A stretch of 7,441 bases of DNA from contig CACXFW010000351.1 of the NCBI GenBank assembly GCA_902767065.1, positions 1 through 7,441 of the forward strand, in the 5' to 3' direction. Position numbers and translations under genes: made by a program. The notes under the pieces were generated by a model. It had not been told where the DNA came from, made no database searches, and was given only the letters and a program-made list of their open reading frames with translations. This document shows positions 1 to 7,204 of this stretch, piece after piece. Position 1 is the stretch's first letter. Every line of letters begins with the position of its first letter. This DNA is from an uncultured Lachnospiraceae bacterium. GTDB lineage: Bacteria > Bacillota > Clostridia > Lachnospirales > Lachnospiraceae.

Positions 1-38
1 GAGCGGTTTCACCGCTTGTCCGCCCACAGGAACCGCTC
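1..38. repeat. Nested, mutually exclusive inverted repeats at the left edge
   Basis: GAGCGGTT (1-8) is the exact complement of AACCGCTC (31-38). The same left arm can instead form a tight hairpin, AGCGGT (2-7) with ACCGCT (11-16) around TTC. The two folds cannot exist together. The structure may continue beyond the window, so its nature cannot be decided here. Confidence 0.45.
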
Positions 39-148
39 AGATCCGTCAGATAAGCAAGCTTATCTGACTGGATCATGAGCAATTCCAAGGGGTGCTGAAT
101 AATAACAGAAAAAGAATACCCCTTTTCATCCTTCAGACTATGATACAC
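1..148 (-). CDS. Possible partial gene of unknown function, running off the left edge
   Basis: After the formate-channel stop, one minus-strand frame stays open from position 184 to the window edge. The only start codon in its first part is GTG at 148-146, 19 bases past the channel stop; an internal ATG lies at 76-74. The roughly 49 visible residues begin VYHSLKDEKGYSFSVIIQ, continue with HPLELLMIQSDKLAYLTDLS and end in a Gly/Ser/Thr-rich stretch. I do not recognise a family. For coding: the frame is open for its full visible length, its codons look ordinary, and it follows the operon closely with no terminator between. Against: only a weak GGGCGGG stretch precedes the GTG, and the last 70 bases hold strong inverted repeats that could instead mark structured non-coding RNA. 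Treat it as a candidate only. Confidence 0.35.
   Translation of the reverse strand, partial: MYHSLKDEKGYSFSVIIQHPLELLMIQSDKLAYLTDLSGSCGRTSGETA
45..68. repeat. Perfect inverted repeat, 10-base arms with 4-base loop
   Basis: GTCAGATAAG (45-54) and CTTATCTGAC (59-68) are exact reverse complements around CAAG; the pairing can extend to 11 bases with a 2-base loop. No T-run follows on either strand, so it is not a standard terminator. It lies inside the candidate partial reading frame at the left edge. An operator, processing signal or structured RNA are all possible. Confidence 0.6.
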
Positions 149-167
149 ATTTACCCGCCCGTTTGTT

Positions 168-776
168 TTAAACGGATGCCTTTCTCAGCAGTGGTATCAG
201 TACGCCGCCGGCTGCATTTCCTGCTGTCATGATCAGAAGATAGAGGACTGCTTCAGCACTCCATGCCTTACCCACTGTAAAATAATACATATTCGCAACG
301 CAGTGTTCGAAACCACAGAGAACAAAAACAGTCACACCAAAGAAAACCGCCAGATACTTCCCCATCTCATGAGGAATGCTCTTATACCCCTCAACGGCAA
401 TATAGATCATAATATCGCACAGGACAGCCAGAATAAACGCGCTGAGAAGGCCCTGAGACAGTTTTGTCTGCGATATCCCTCCCGCTTTCTCTATCAGCTG
501 AGGTGCCAGTCTGGTCTGCATTTCAAGGAAAGCCGTGAGCAGGGATCCGATCAGATTTCCGAGCCAGATCAGAGGGAGCTTCATTGCGTACGTTCTGTCA
601 TTATCAAAGACATAGCAAACTCTTCCCGTAAACAGGCTGAATCCAAATGCACAGACAGTAAACAGGCCCACCGAAAAAAATATGGCGCCCGCAATTTTCG
701 AGTCAGTCAGCAAAAATACTGTCCCGCCTATTGAAATACTGATTCCTGCCAGTATGCCGCTTATGACTGTTTTCAT
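168..776 (-). CDS. Compact formate/nitrite transporter (FNT) family channel, probably for formate
   Basis: An inner-membrane channel of the FocA/NirC family, predicted at 202 residues and shorter than the usual 250-285. Six hydrophobic segments are visible at about 3-23, 28-58, 66-86, 106-130, 140-168 and 174-197. Segments 2 and 5 carry the family's broken-helix motifs: LFTG at 49-52, and GFEHCVANM at 155-163. His158 and Lys140 match the pore His and Lys of FocA. WLGN at 71-74 and AGNAAGG at 185-191 are also typical. Asp121 sits where most members have Asn. The start at 776 is chosen because ATGA overlaps the dehydrogenase stop by 4 bases and AAAGGA lies 4 bases upstream; the upstream in-frame extension is hydrophilic and lies inside the dehydrogenase gene. 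The short length comes from a missing N-terminal helix and a shortened last loop, not from loss of a membrane span. Coupling to the dehydrogenase favours formate over nitrite or hydrosulfide as substrate. Confidence 0.9.
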   Translation of the reverse strand: MKTVISGILAGISISIGGTVFLLTDSKIAGAIFFSVGLFTVCAFGFSLFTGRVCYVFDNDRTYAMKLPLIWLGNLIGSLLTAFLEMQTRLAPQLIEKAGGISQTKLSQGLLSAFILAVLCDIMIYIAVEGYKSIPHEMGKYLAVFFGVTVFVLCGFEHCVANMYYFTVGKAWSAEAVLYLLIMTAGNAAGGVLIPLLRKASV

Positions 777-3505
777 AGGATCCTTTCTTTCTCTCCGGAC
801 TTCTCTGCTGAGATCGACACCGCGCACACCTTATACTCCGGTATCCTTGCAAATTCATCCAGAGCCGGATTTGTAATGAAGTTTACCGGGCAATCCGGGA
901 AGTGAAAAGGCATCCAGACTTCGCCGGGGGAGGTTTTTGAACCGGTTCGCGCGAGAGCAGTGACACTGCCCCGGCGGCTCTTCACAACTACGCGGTCCCC
1001 GTTTGAGATTCCGATACGCGCCGCGTCTTCTGCGTTCATTTCAATGAATCCTTCCCCTGAGATTTCTGTCATCCCCGGGGACCGCATGGTCATAGCGCCC
1101 GCGTTATGGTGGTAAAGAATACGGCCGGTTGACAGAAGGAAAGGATATTCCTCATCCGGCAGCTCGGCGGCAGGACGGTATTTTGCGGGATACAGCAGGA
1201 CCTTGCCACGTACCGGCCCGCCGGCATGCATAATCGGCGTGCCCGGGTGATCCTTTGACGTACAGGGCCATTGAAGACTGGCTCCGCTGTCCAGCCTTGC
1301 ATGGGAAATCCCTTTATAAGCCGGTGTGAGTTCAGCAATCTCATCCATGATCTGAGCCGGGGTCAGATGTTTTTGCGGATATCCCATCGCATTCATCAGG
1401 TCGATGACAATTTCAGTGTCAGGCCTCATCCCGCCTTCCAGAGTAACGGCCTTGCGGACTCTCTGAACCCTTCGCTCCGTATTGGTAAAAGTTCCTTCTT
1501 TCTCCGAATAGCTCACAGCCGGAAAGACCACATCGGCATACCTGGCGGTGGGCGTCATGAACAGCTCCTGAACCACCAGGAAGTCCAGGCTTTCCAGGGC
1601 TTTAATGACATGGCTGCTGTCCGGTTCGGAAACGACAGGATCTTCTCCGCAGAGGAATAACCCTTTTATCCTGCCTTCTATCGCCGCCGGAAACACTTCC
1701 GTGGATGTAATACCCGGATTCGGGTTCAGTTCTACGCCCCAGGCATCTTCAAATTTCTTTAACACCTCAGGATTGGTCACTTTCTGATAACCCGGGAAAT
1801 CCCCCGGCTGGGCTCCCATATCGCAGGCCCCCTGCACATTGTTCTGACCGCGCAGCGGATTCACTCCGCATCCGCTTTTACCGATTTTTCCGGTAATCGC
1901 AGCCATATTGGACATGCTCATGACGCCCTCTGTTCCGGTTGAGTGCTCCGTAACGCCCAGGCAGTAGATAATAGGCGCCTTTTTGGCCGTGGCATACATC
2001 CTGGCTGCTTCTGTCAGCTTATCCGGATCGATATGACAGATCTGACCGGTTCTTTCCGGTGTATATTCTGACACGATCCTCCTGATTTCAGAAAACCCTT
2101 CCGTATAGTCCCGTATGTATTCTTCATCGATCAGGCCTTCTTCGATCATCACATGCATCATACCGTTCGCAAAAGCCACGTTCGTGCCGGGCCGGATCTT
2201 CAGATGTATATCTGCTTTTTCGGAAAGACTGATGTCTCTGGGATCTACAACGATCAGCCTTGCCCCGTTCTCGACCGCCTTCCGGATCTGCATGCCCACT
2301 ACCGGATGAGCTTCTTCCGGATTGGATCCTACCAGCATGATACAGTCCACATCTTTCGTAATATCCCCGATGGGATTGGTCATGGCGCCTGAGCCCAGGG
2401 TTCGTGCCAGGCCGGCAACAGTTGCCGAGTGGCATACCCGGGCACAGTTATCCGCGTTGTTTGTCTTAAAGCAGGTCCGTACCATCTTCTGGACCATATA
2501 GATATCTTCGTTGGTGGAACGGGAAGTGGAAAAGCCTGCAAGAGAATCAGGTCCATACTTTTCACGTATCTCAAGGAAGCGATCGGCTGTGTACCGGATC
2601 GCCTCCTCCCAGGAAGCCTCTTTAAACTTTCCGGTAACGCGGTCCTTTATCAGCGGTGCCTTCAGACGGTCCGGTGAGAAGATGAAATCAAAGCTCGCGT
2701 TTCTGCCCTTCACGCAGAGTCGCTTGTGGTTGGCCGGCCCGTCCGCCGCCTCCACGTTGATGATACGGTTATCCTTCACCAGCAGGTTCATCTGGCAGCC
2801 GGTTGCACAGTATGGACAGGTTGTAAGGATCTTTTTGACTCCCGAATCTTCATAGCTTTCTCTTCGCTTTAATCTGATCGCCCCGGTCGGACAGACGGCT
2901 GCACAGTTTCCGCAGGATTCGCAGGCTGTTGTCTTCCAGTTTTCGCCAAATGGCGTGTCCAGAATATGAAGGGCACCCGCTCTTCCGTTCTTTAAGGTTC
3001 CGTTTCCTGCCAGATAGTGGCAGGCATTGACGCATCTTAGGCAGTGGATGCATGTGGATGCGTCATAGGAAATATAAGGATTCCCCTTAAGCAGAGGCAT
3101 CTCCCTTTTCGTTCTGCTGTCTGACTCGGCAGGCGGATCGATCCCGTACATTCCGCAGAGATGCTTCAGCCGGCAGCTTCCCTGTCCGCCGCAGTTTTCA
3201 CAGTTGAAAACATGGTCCCGTACAAGGAGCTTCAGCATTTCCCTCCGGTATTTCGTAAGCGTTTCACTCTCTGTATGGATCACCATGCCATCCTTTACCT
3301 TTGTCTTACAGGCGGCAAACAGATGATCATATCCTTCGATCTCCACCATGCAAAGGCGGCAGGAGCCTGTATAATTCACGTCCTCCAGATAACAGAGGGT
3401 CGGGATCGCGATGCCGTTTTTTCCGGCGGCATGCAGGATTGTGTGATTGCTGTCCGCTTCGAAAGTTTTTCCATTGATCGTGACGGTGACCGTATTCATT
3501 CGCAT
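773..3505 (-). CDS. fdhF: NAD(P)-linked formate dehydrogenase, molybdopterin catalytic subunit, Cys form
   Basis: A cytoplasmic molybdenum or tungsten bis-MGD enzyme subunit of 910 residues that interconverts formate and CO2. The NuoG-like N-terminus has a [2Fe-2S] site (C38, C49, C52, C66), a His-Cys cluster (H98, C102, C105, C111) and two ferredoxin-type [4Fe-4S] sites (C152/155/158/162 and C195/198/201/205). The catalytic part begins with C230, C233, C237 and C264 for the proximal [4Fe-4S] cluster. The active-site motif ARVCHS gives C358 and H359, in place of the selenocysteine-His of E. coli FdhH; the codon is TGC. PLRGQNNVQGACDMG (550-564) holds the conserved Arg, and FLLSTGRILYHH (789-800) opens the C-terminal molydopterin-binding domain. 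The start at 3505 has GGAGG 7 bases upstream; Met3 at 3499 would instead give an ATGA overlap. It overlaps its redox partner upstream and the channel gene downstream. No signal peptide is seen. A general NADPH-linked oxidoreductase of SfrA type is the main alternative. Confidence 0.93.
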   Translation of the reverse strand: MRMNTVTVTINGKTFEADSNHTILHAAGKNGIAIPTLCYLEDVNYTGSCRLCMVEIEGYDHLFAACKTKVKDGMVIHTESETLTKYRREMLKLLVRDHVFNCENCGGQGSCRLKHLCGMYGIDPPAESDSRTKREMPLLKGNPYISYDASTCIHCLRCVNACHYLAGNGTLKNGRAGALHILDTPFGENWKTTACESCGNCAAVCPTGAIRLKRRESYEDSGVKKILTTCPYCATGCQMNLLVKDNRIINVEAADGPANHKRLCVKGRNASFDFIFSPDRLKAPLIKDRVTGKFKEASWEEAIRYTADRFLEIREKYGPDSLAGFSTSRSTNEDIYMVQKMVRTCFKTNNADNCARVCHSATVAGLARTLGSGAMTNPIGDITKDVDCIMLVGSNPEEAHPVVGMQIRKAVENGARLIVVDPRDISLSEKADIHLKIRPGTNVAFANGMMHVMIEEGLIDEEYIRDYTEGFSEIRRIVSEYTPERTGQICHIDPDKLTEAARMYATAKKAPIIYCLGVTEHSTGTEGVMSMSNMAAITGKIGKSGCGVNPLRGQNNVQGACDMGAQPGDFPGYQKVTNPEVLKKFEDAWGVELNPNPGITSTEVFPAAIEGRIKGLFLCGEDPVVSEPDSSHVIKALESLDFLVVQELFMTPTARYADVVFPAVSYSEKEGTFTNTERRVQRVRKAVTLEGGMRPDTEIVIDLMNAMGYPQKHLTPAQIMDEIAELTPAYKGISHARLDSGASLQWPCTSKDHPGTPIMHAGGPVRGKVLLYPAKYRPAAELPDEEYPFLLSTGRILYHHNAGAMTMRSPGMTEISGEGFIEMNAEDAARIGISNGDRVVVKSRRGSVTALARTGSKTSPGEVWMPFHFPDCPVNFITNPALDEFARIPEYKVCAVSISAEKSGEKERIL

Positions 3506-5358
3506 CTACCCCCCTCCATGGCTCCGCATCCGAAGTGGTCGCATCGCAAACACCTTGAAGCCTCTCTCAGGGCTTCCTCATCATTCACAGGTATCTCAAC
3601 AGGGGAAAAATCATTCTTCCGTTCAAAAGGATCGGTTTCTTCAATCTCCGCGCGTCCTGTCGGTATGCAATTGTTCGGCAGGGCGGCCGGAATCTGTACA
3701 TCGCAATGGATTTTATGGTGATAACCCAGATATTCATCGATGTTTACGGCTGCCACCTGTCCTGCGGCAATGGCATTGATCGCAGTAGAAGGCCCCGTTA
3801 CGCAGTCCCCTCCGGAGAAAACACCGGGCATATCCTGCACCTGGCAGAATTCATCTGCCAGGATCCGGTCTTTCTGAACGGGAACGCCGGCTTCTTCGAA
3901 AGCGGTCACATCCGTTTTCTGCCCAACGCCCAATATCAATACGTCACATGGAAAACGGTACGGGTAGGCGCTCGAATGCTCTGTCCTGACCAGGCCGAAT
4001 TCGTCAAACTCGCCCACGATCTGGGGCTGGAGCCAGACAGCGCTGACGGCTCCGCTTTCTTTATTCGTTTCTATATGAAGGAAACTGAGAAGTGTCCGGA
4101 AGCGGACGCCCTCCTGCATCGCACTTTCAATCTCTTCCGGAAGAGCCGTGATGTCATCTCTCTTCCTTGTAAATACATGGACGGATTCTGCGTGCAGACG
4201 TATGGCGGTCCTCGCCGCATCCATGGCAACATTCCCGCCGCCAATCATGGCAACTCTTTTTCCGGTAAGATCCATGGCATTTCCTGCGGCAACGGCCTGA
4301 AGGAAATCCGCGGCAGGGATGACATTCCCGGCATCAGCGTTTTCAATCGGAAGCCTTGCTCCAATCTGCGCGCCAAGGCCAAGATAGACGGCATCGTAAT
4401 CCTTTTGCAGCCCGGTAAATGAGACATCTTTTCCGATCTTTGTGCTGCAGTGAAGTTCGACATTTCCGGTTTTCAAAATGGCCCGGATATCTTCGTCCAG
4501 CCGTTCCTTAGGCAGGCGGTACTGCGGGATCCCGTAACGGAGCATTCCGCCGGGCTTCTCGTGCTCATCGAACACAACTGCTTTATGTCCCATAAGAGCT
4601 AAAAACCAGGCGGCTGTCAGTCCTGAAGGACCGGCGCCGACAATGGCTATCTTCTTCCCGGTATTTACATTGGGAGATGGAATCCGTGTATGATCGGCAC
4701 GGGAATGATCCACTGCATATCTCTTAAGCCCTTTGATATTGATGGGCTGATCGATCATGGTCCTCCGGCATTTTCTCTCACATGGATGTTCACAGATCAT
4801 GGCGCAGGCGGTCGGAAAGGGATTTCGATTCCTGATCAGATCTACGGCTCCTTCATAGTCGCCTTCCCTGATCAGCGCAATATAGCCCGGAACATTGACA
4901 TGAGCCGGGCATAAAGTGCTGCATGGAATAGTCTGAACAACTTCTTCAACACACTTCTTTTGTTCTATATGGCTTTTGTATTCATCGGGAAACTGCAGAA
5001 GACTGTCAAGAATCATGTTTGCCGCGACGACACCTATGACACAGTCAGCAGTTCTTGAGATCATGGTACACAGTTCTTCAAGTTCTTTTTTCACTTCATA
5101 AGAACCGGTCCCCTTTAAGATGCTGCCGAGAAGCCGGTCCACTTCCGGCAGGCCGTCCCTGCACGGAACACATTTTCCGCAAGACTGGTTAATGGATATC
5201 TGAAGCAGGGACCGGTACAGTGTCAGCGGACACATCCCCGGAGGGCATGCATTCATGCGGGAGCGAAATCTGCCCAGAACCAGATCAGTGCGCTGATTCA
5301 TGCTTCCTTTTTTTTCAAGTTTTTTCATATTCTTTGTACGATAAGCCCTCCTGTACAT
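3496..5358 (-). CDS. NAD(P)H oxidoreductase: NuoF C-terminal Fe-S domain fused to GltD-like flavoprotein
   Basis: The likely electron-transfer partner of the formate dehydrogenase, cytoplasmic, 620 residues. Residues 38-125 match only the C-terminal [4Fe-4S] domain of NuoF (SCGKCVPC: C60, C63, C66, with C106); the FMN and NADH-binding parts of NuoF are absent. Residues 140-550 match the small subunit of glutamate synthase (GltD): a Cys-rich domain (C146, C150, C185, C189, C193, C197), FAD motif GAGPSG (241-246), NAD(P) motif GGGNVAMD (373-380), and SGGD (515-518) near the FAD. The tail adds C603, C606, C611 and C619, perhaps one more metal site. Start choice is uncertain: Met1 at 5358 has AGGA with a 7-base spacer, whereas Met20 at 5301 has AAGGA only 3 bases away but begins where the protein starts to look like the family. 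SfrB-type NADPH oxidoreductases have a comparable design. It lies 30 bases after the ABC ATPase and overlaps the dehydrogenase by 10. Confidence 0.9.
   Translation of the reverse strand: MYRRAYRTKNMKKLEKKGSMNQRTDLVLGRFRSRMNACPPGMCPLTLYRSLLQISINQSCGKCVPCRDGLPEVDRLLGSILKGTGSYEVKKELEELCTMISRTADCVIGVVAANMILDSLLQFPDEYKSHIEQKKCVEEVVQTIPCSTLCPAHVNVPGYIALIREGDYEGAVDLIRNRNPFPTACAMICEHPCERKCRRTMIDQPINIKGLKRYAVDHSRADHTRIPSPNVNTGKKIAIVGAGPSGLTAAWFLALMGHKAVVFDEHEKPGGMLRYGIPQYRLPKERLDEDIRAILKTGNVELHCSTKIGKDVSFTGLQKDYDAVYLGLGAQIGARLPIENADAGNVIPAADFLQAVAAGNAMDLTGKRVAMIGGGNVAMDAARTAIRLHAESVHVFTRKRDDITALPEEIESAMQEGVRFRTLLSFLHIETNKESGAVSAVWLQPQIVGEFDEFGLVRTEHSSAYPYRFPCDVLILGVGQKTDVTAFEEAGVPVQKDRILADEFCQVQDMPGVFSGGDCVTGPSTAINAIAAGQVAAVNIDEYLGYHHKIHCDVQIPAALPNNCIPTGRAEIEETDPFERKNDFSPVEIPVNDEEALREASRCLRCDHFGCGAMEGGRCE
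3513..3517 (-). promoter_or_regulatory. Ribosome binding site of the formate dehydrogenase gene
   Basis: GGAGG lies inside the last codons of the upstream flavoprotein gene, with a 7-base spacer to the ATG at 3505. This spacing favours Met1 over Met3 of the dehydrogenase and suggests translation is coupled across the 10-base gene overlap. Confidence 0.7.
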
Positions 5359-5388
5359 GACCCATTCCTGATCCGCCGGATGCAGGCA

Positions 5389-6486
5389 TCAGAGTCTTAT
5401 AGAGATCCGGTTTTCTCCGGCATCAAAAGCATAATCGATCCGGCTTGCCATCCGTTTCAGAATTGTCACACCCAGGCCATCGCTCTCCTGTGAGAATGGA
5501 TTGTAGGCCTCACCTTTGCAGGACAGCGAAATATCCGTTTCACGATCCGTCTCCGCAAAAGAAATGTCCATTTTTATTTTCACCTCATCCTGGTCCGGAG
5601 GATAGCAGTGGCTGAGCATTTCGTACAACAGCTCCTCACAGCATAACTCCAGCCGATAGATGTACTTGAAGCCCAGGCCGTATTTCTCTCCAAATGACTG
5701 TATGCCGCCCTGCATCGCCATCAGGTCGAAGCTGCGGTCTGCTATCTCAAAGCTGAAGTACTTGATCTTGCGTATGAAGGATATGGTCTTTTCCCTGCTC
5801 GGACTGTCGAAGATCTCCGCAGGCGTCCCCTGCTCATAGATGCCGCCGTCCGCAAAGAATAATACGCGGTCAGCCACTTCCCGTGCGAAGTTCATCTCAT
5901 GCGTCACAATCAGCATCCCCATATCCCGCTTGGCCAGCATACGGATTACAGCCAGGACCTCTCCCACCATCGTGGGGTCAAGGGCGCTGGTCGGCTCATC
6001 GAACAGCAGGACCTTCGGCTCCATCATGAGGCAGCGGCATATGGCGATACGCTGCTGCTGGCCACCGGAAAGCACCGCAGGCCAGGAATGTGCGCGCGAG
6101 GCAAGGCCCACCTGCCTGAGCAGCTCCATGGCTTTGTCCTCCGCGTCTTTCCTCTTCATTCCTTTCAATCGCACAGGAGCAAGACAGAGGTTGTCCATCA
6201 CATCCATCTCGGTAAACAGATGGAACTTCTGGAATACCATGCCCATGCTCCGGCGGATCTCATCCACTTTCGCGCCCGCGGCAGTGATCTCTTTCCCGTC
6301 AATGAAAATCTGTCCGGCATCCGGCTTTTCCAGCAGGCATAAAGAGCGCAGGAACACGCTCTTGCCGCAGCCGGATCCTCCGATGATGGCAATGCGCTCT
6401 CCCTGCTCCACATTCAGGTCAACGCCCTTCAGAACCTCCAGGGAGTCGTAGGATTTCCTCAGTCCTTTTACTTCAATCAGGCTCAT
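5389..6486 (-). CDS. Polar amino-acid-type ABC transporter ATPase with extra C-terminal GHKL-like domain
   Basis: The energy-coupling subunit of an importer on the inner face of the membrane. Residues 1-240 are a complete GlnQ/HisP-type ATPase: Walker A GGSGCGKS (36-43), Q-loop Q86, signature LSGGQQQR (139-146), Walker B LLFDEPTSALD (160-170) and switch H196. Family members usually end near residue 245; this one continues to 365. The extension, about 241-365, resembles an RsbW/SpoIIAB-type ATPase fold: an acidic helix with EELLYEMLSHCYP (284-296), strands with alternating charge, and GLGVTILKRMASRIDY (337-352) like the last glycine box and helix. The Asn that normally binds magnesium appears to be Glu289, and the usual Asp-rich box is KGEAYNPF (324-331), so ATP hydrolysis there is doubtful. 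The start overlaps the permease stop as ATGA, with GAGG 4 bases upstream. The extension may be a regulatory module; its function is unknown. Confidence 0.92.
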   Translation of the reverse strand: MSLIEVKGLRKSYDSLEVLKGVDLNVEQGERIAIIGGSGCGKSVFLRSLCLLEKPDAGQIFIDGKEITAAGAKVDEIRRSMGMVFQKFHLFTEMDVMDNLCLAPVRLKGMKRKDAEDKAMELLRQVGLASRAHSWPAVLSGGQQQRIAICRCLMMEPKVLLFDEPTSALDPTMVGEVLAVIRMLAKRDMGMLIVTHEMNFAREVADRVLFFADGGIYEQGTPAEIFDSPSREKTISFIRKIKYFSFEIADRSFDLMAMQGGIQSFGEKYGLGFKYIYRLELCCEELLYEMLSHCYPPDQDEVKIKMDISFAETDRETDISLSCKGEAYNPFSQESDGLGVTILKRMASRIDYAFDAGENRISIRL

Positions 6487-7163
6487 GCCGCCTCACCCCG
6501 CTTTCTGAGTTTGATTCGGTCTGACAGAGCGAAAAGGCCGAACACAGTATAACTGAGGGCCAGATAGATCAGCATCCCGATGGTGATGGTCAAAAGCGGC
6601 TGCATCGTACGGGATGCGATGTTGTTGATCACACGGGTCAGGTCGGTGATGGTTACATAGCCCACCACGCTGGTCCACTGGATCAGGTTCACAATGGTGG
6701 ACTGGTACACGGGCTTGGCGATGCGCAGCACCTGGGGCAGCGTGACAAGCCGGAAAGTCGCCCAGGCGGAAAAGCCAAGCGTGCGCGCAGCCTCGGCCTG
6801 TCCTTTGTCCGCAGCCTCCAGCGCCGAGCGCAAAAGCTCCGCAACGTGTGCAGAGACATTCAGGGCGAAGGTGATTACCGCAACCATGATCGGCTTAACC
6901 CCGGACCGGGCAAACACACCGTAATACAGTAAAAGCAGCAGCATCAGCACCGGCGTGCCGCGCAGTATGGCGATATAGACCGAAGCGATCAGGCGGACAA
7001 CGGGGTTCTTCCGCGTCCGCATAAGGCAGACCAGCGCTCCCAGCGCCGTACCAAGCAACAGTGCCAGCACGGAGATCTGGACTGTAACCCACAGCCCGTC
7101 AAGTATGGTCTTCCAGGATCCCCCCTGTATCAGGATCCGGTAGAGCTTCTCGGAAAATGTCAT
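6483..7163 (-). CDS. Polar amino-acid-type ABC transporter permease (HisM/GlnP type)
   Basis: A 226-residue inner-membrane subunit of an importer, usual size for the family. About five hydrophobic spans are visible, near 20-48, 57-82, 90-112, 150-172 and 190-214. LRGTP (67-71) and the cytoplasmic coupling loop GQAEAARTLGFSAW (121-134) ending in TLPQ (141-144) are the hallmark EAA motif that contacts the ATPase. AGAGG lies 6 bases before the ATG at 7163. The gene ends in an ATGA overlap with the ATPase. The substrate cannot be read from this sequence: a polar amino acid, an opine or a related small molecule are all possible. No substrate-binding protein precedes it in the visible 278 bases, which is unusual for this family; it may be encoded further upstream or elsewhere. 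Confidence 0.92.
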   Translation of the reverse strand: MTFSEKLYRILIQGGSWKTILDGLWVTVQISVLALLLGTALGALVCLMRTRKNPVVRLIASVYIAILRGTPVLMLLLLLYYGVFARSGVKPIMVAVITFALNVSAHVAELLRSALEAADKGQAEAARTLGFSAWATFRLVTLPQVLRIAKPVYQSTIVNLIQWTSVVGYVTITDLTRVINNIASRTMQPLLTITIGMLIYLALSYTVFGLFALSDRIKLRKRGEAA

Positions 7164-7178
7164 AGCATACCTCTTTCA

Positions 7179-7194
7179 ACCGGAATGACCGGAA
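7179..7194. repeat. Tandem ACCGGAA repeat just upstream of the permease ribosome binding site
   Basis: ACCGGAA occurs twice with two bases between (7179-7185 and 7188-7194), 16-31 bases before the permease start. A related TTCCGG occurs at 7242-7247. The CCGG cores also make it an inverted repeat, so it could be a protein-binding site or a small leader hairpin. The repeat is seen directly; any role is a guess. Confidence 0.35.
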
Positions 7195-7204
7195 ACAGAA
7201 ACAC

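Noticed and set aside
45..68. Intrinsic terminator for the formate operon
   Set aside because: The stem is strong but no T-run follows on either strand.
1..70. Molybdenum-cofactor or glycine riboswitch at the left edge
   Set aside because: The hairpins do not show the conserved core sequences I know for these classes, and the region is cut by the window edge.
87..124. Inverted repeat AAGGGGT/ACCCCTT as a terminator
   Set aside because: The 7-base arms enclose a 24-base loop and only four T residues follow on the plus strand; too weak to call.
74..130. Short minus-strand peptide starting MKRGILFLLLFS
   Set aside because: Only about 18 codons and lies in a different frame from the longer open frame; hydrophobicity alone is not enough.
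303..734. Plus-strand open frame opposite the FNT channel
   Set aside because: Antisense to a well-supported membrane protein; no ribosome site or family motif.
773..3505. Respiratory, membrane-bound formate dehydrogenase (FdnG type)
   Set aside because: No twin-arginine signal is present and the N-terminus is a NuoG-like Fe-S domain, which indicates a soluble NAD(P)-linked enzyme.
3706..4422. Long plus-strand open frame (238 residues) opposite the GltD-like gene
   Set aside because: It lies entirely antisense to a strongly supported flavoprotein gene, shows no recognisable domain and is explained by codon bias of the true strand.
5840..6451. Plus-strand open frame (203 residues) opposite the ABC ATPase
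   Set aside because: Antisense to the Walker and signature motifs of the real gene; composition is Ser/Arg-rich shadow sequence.
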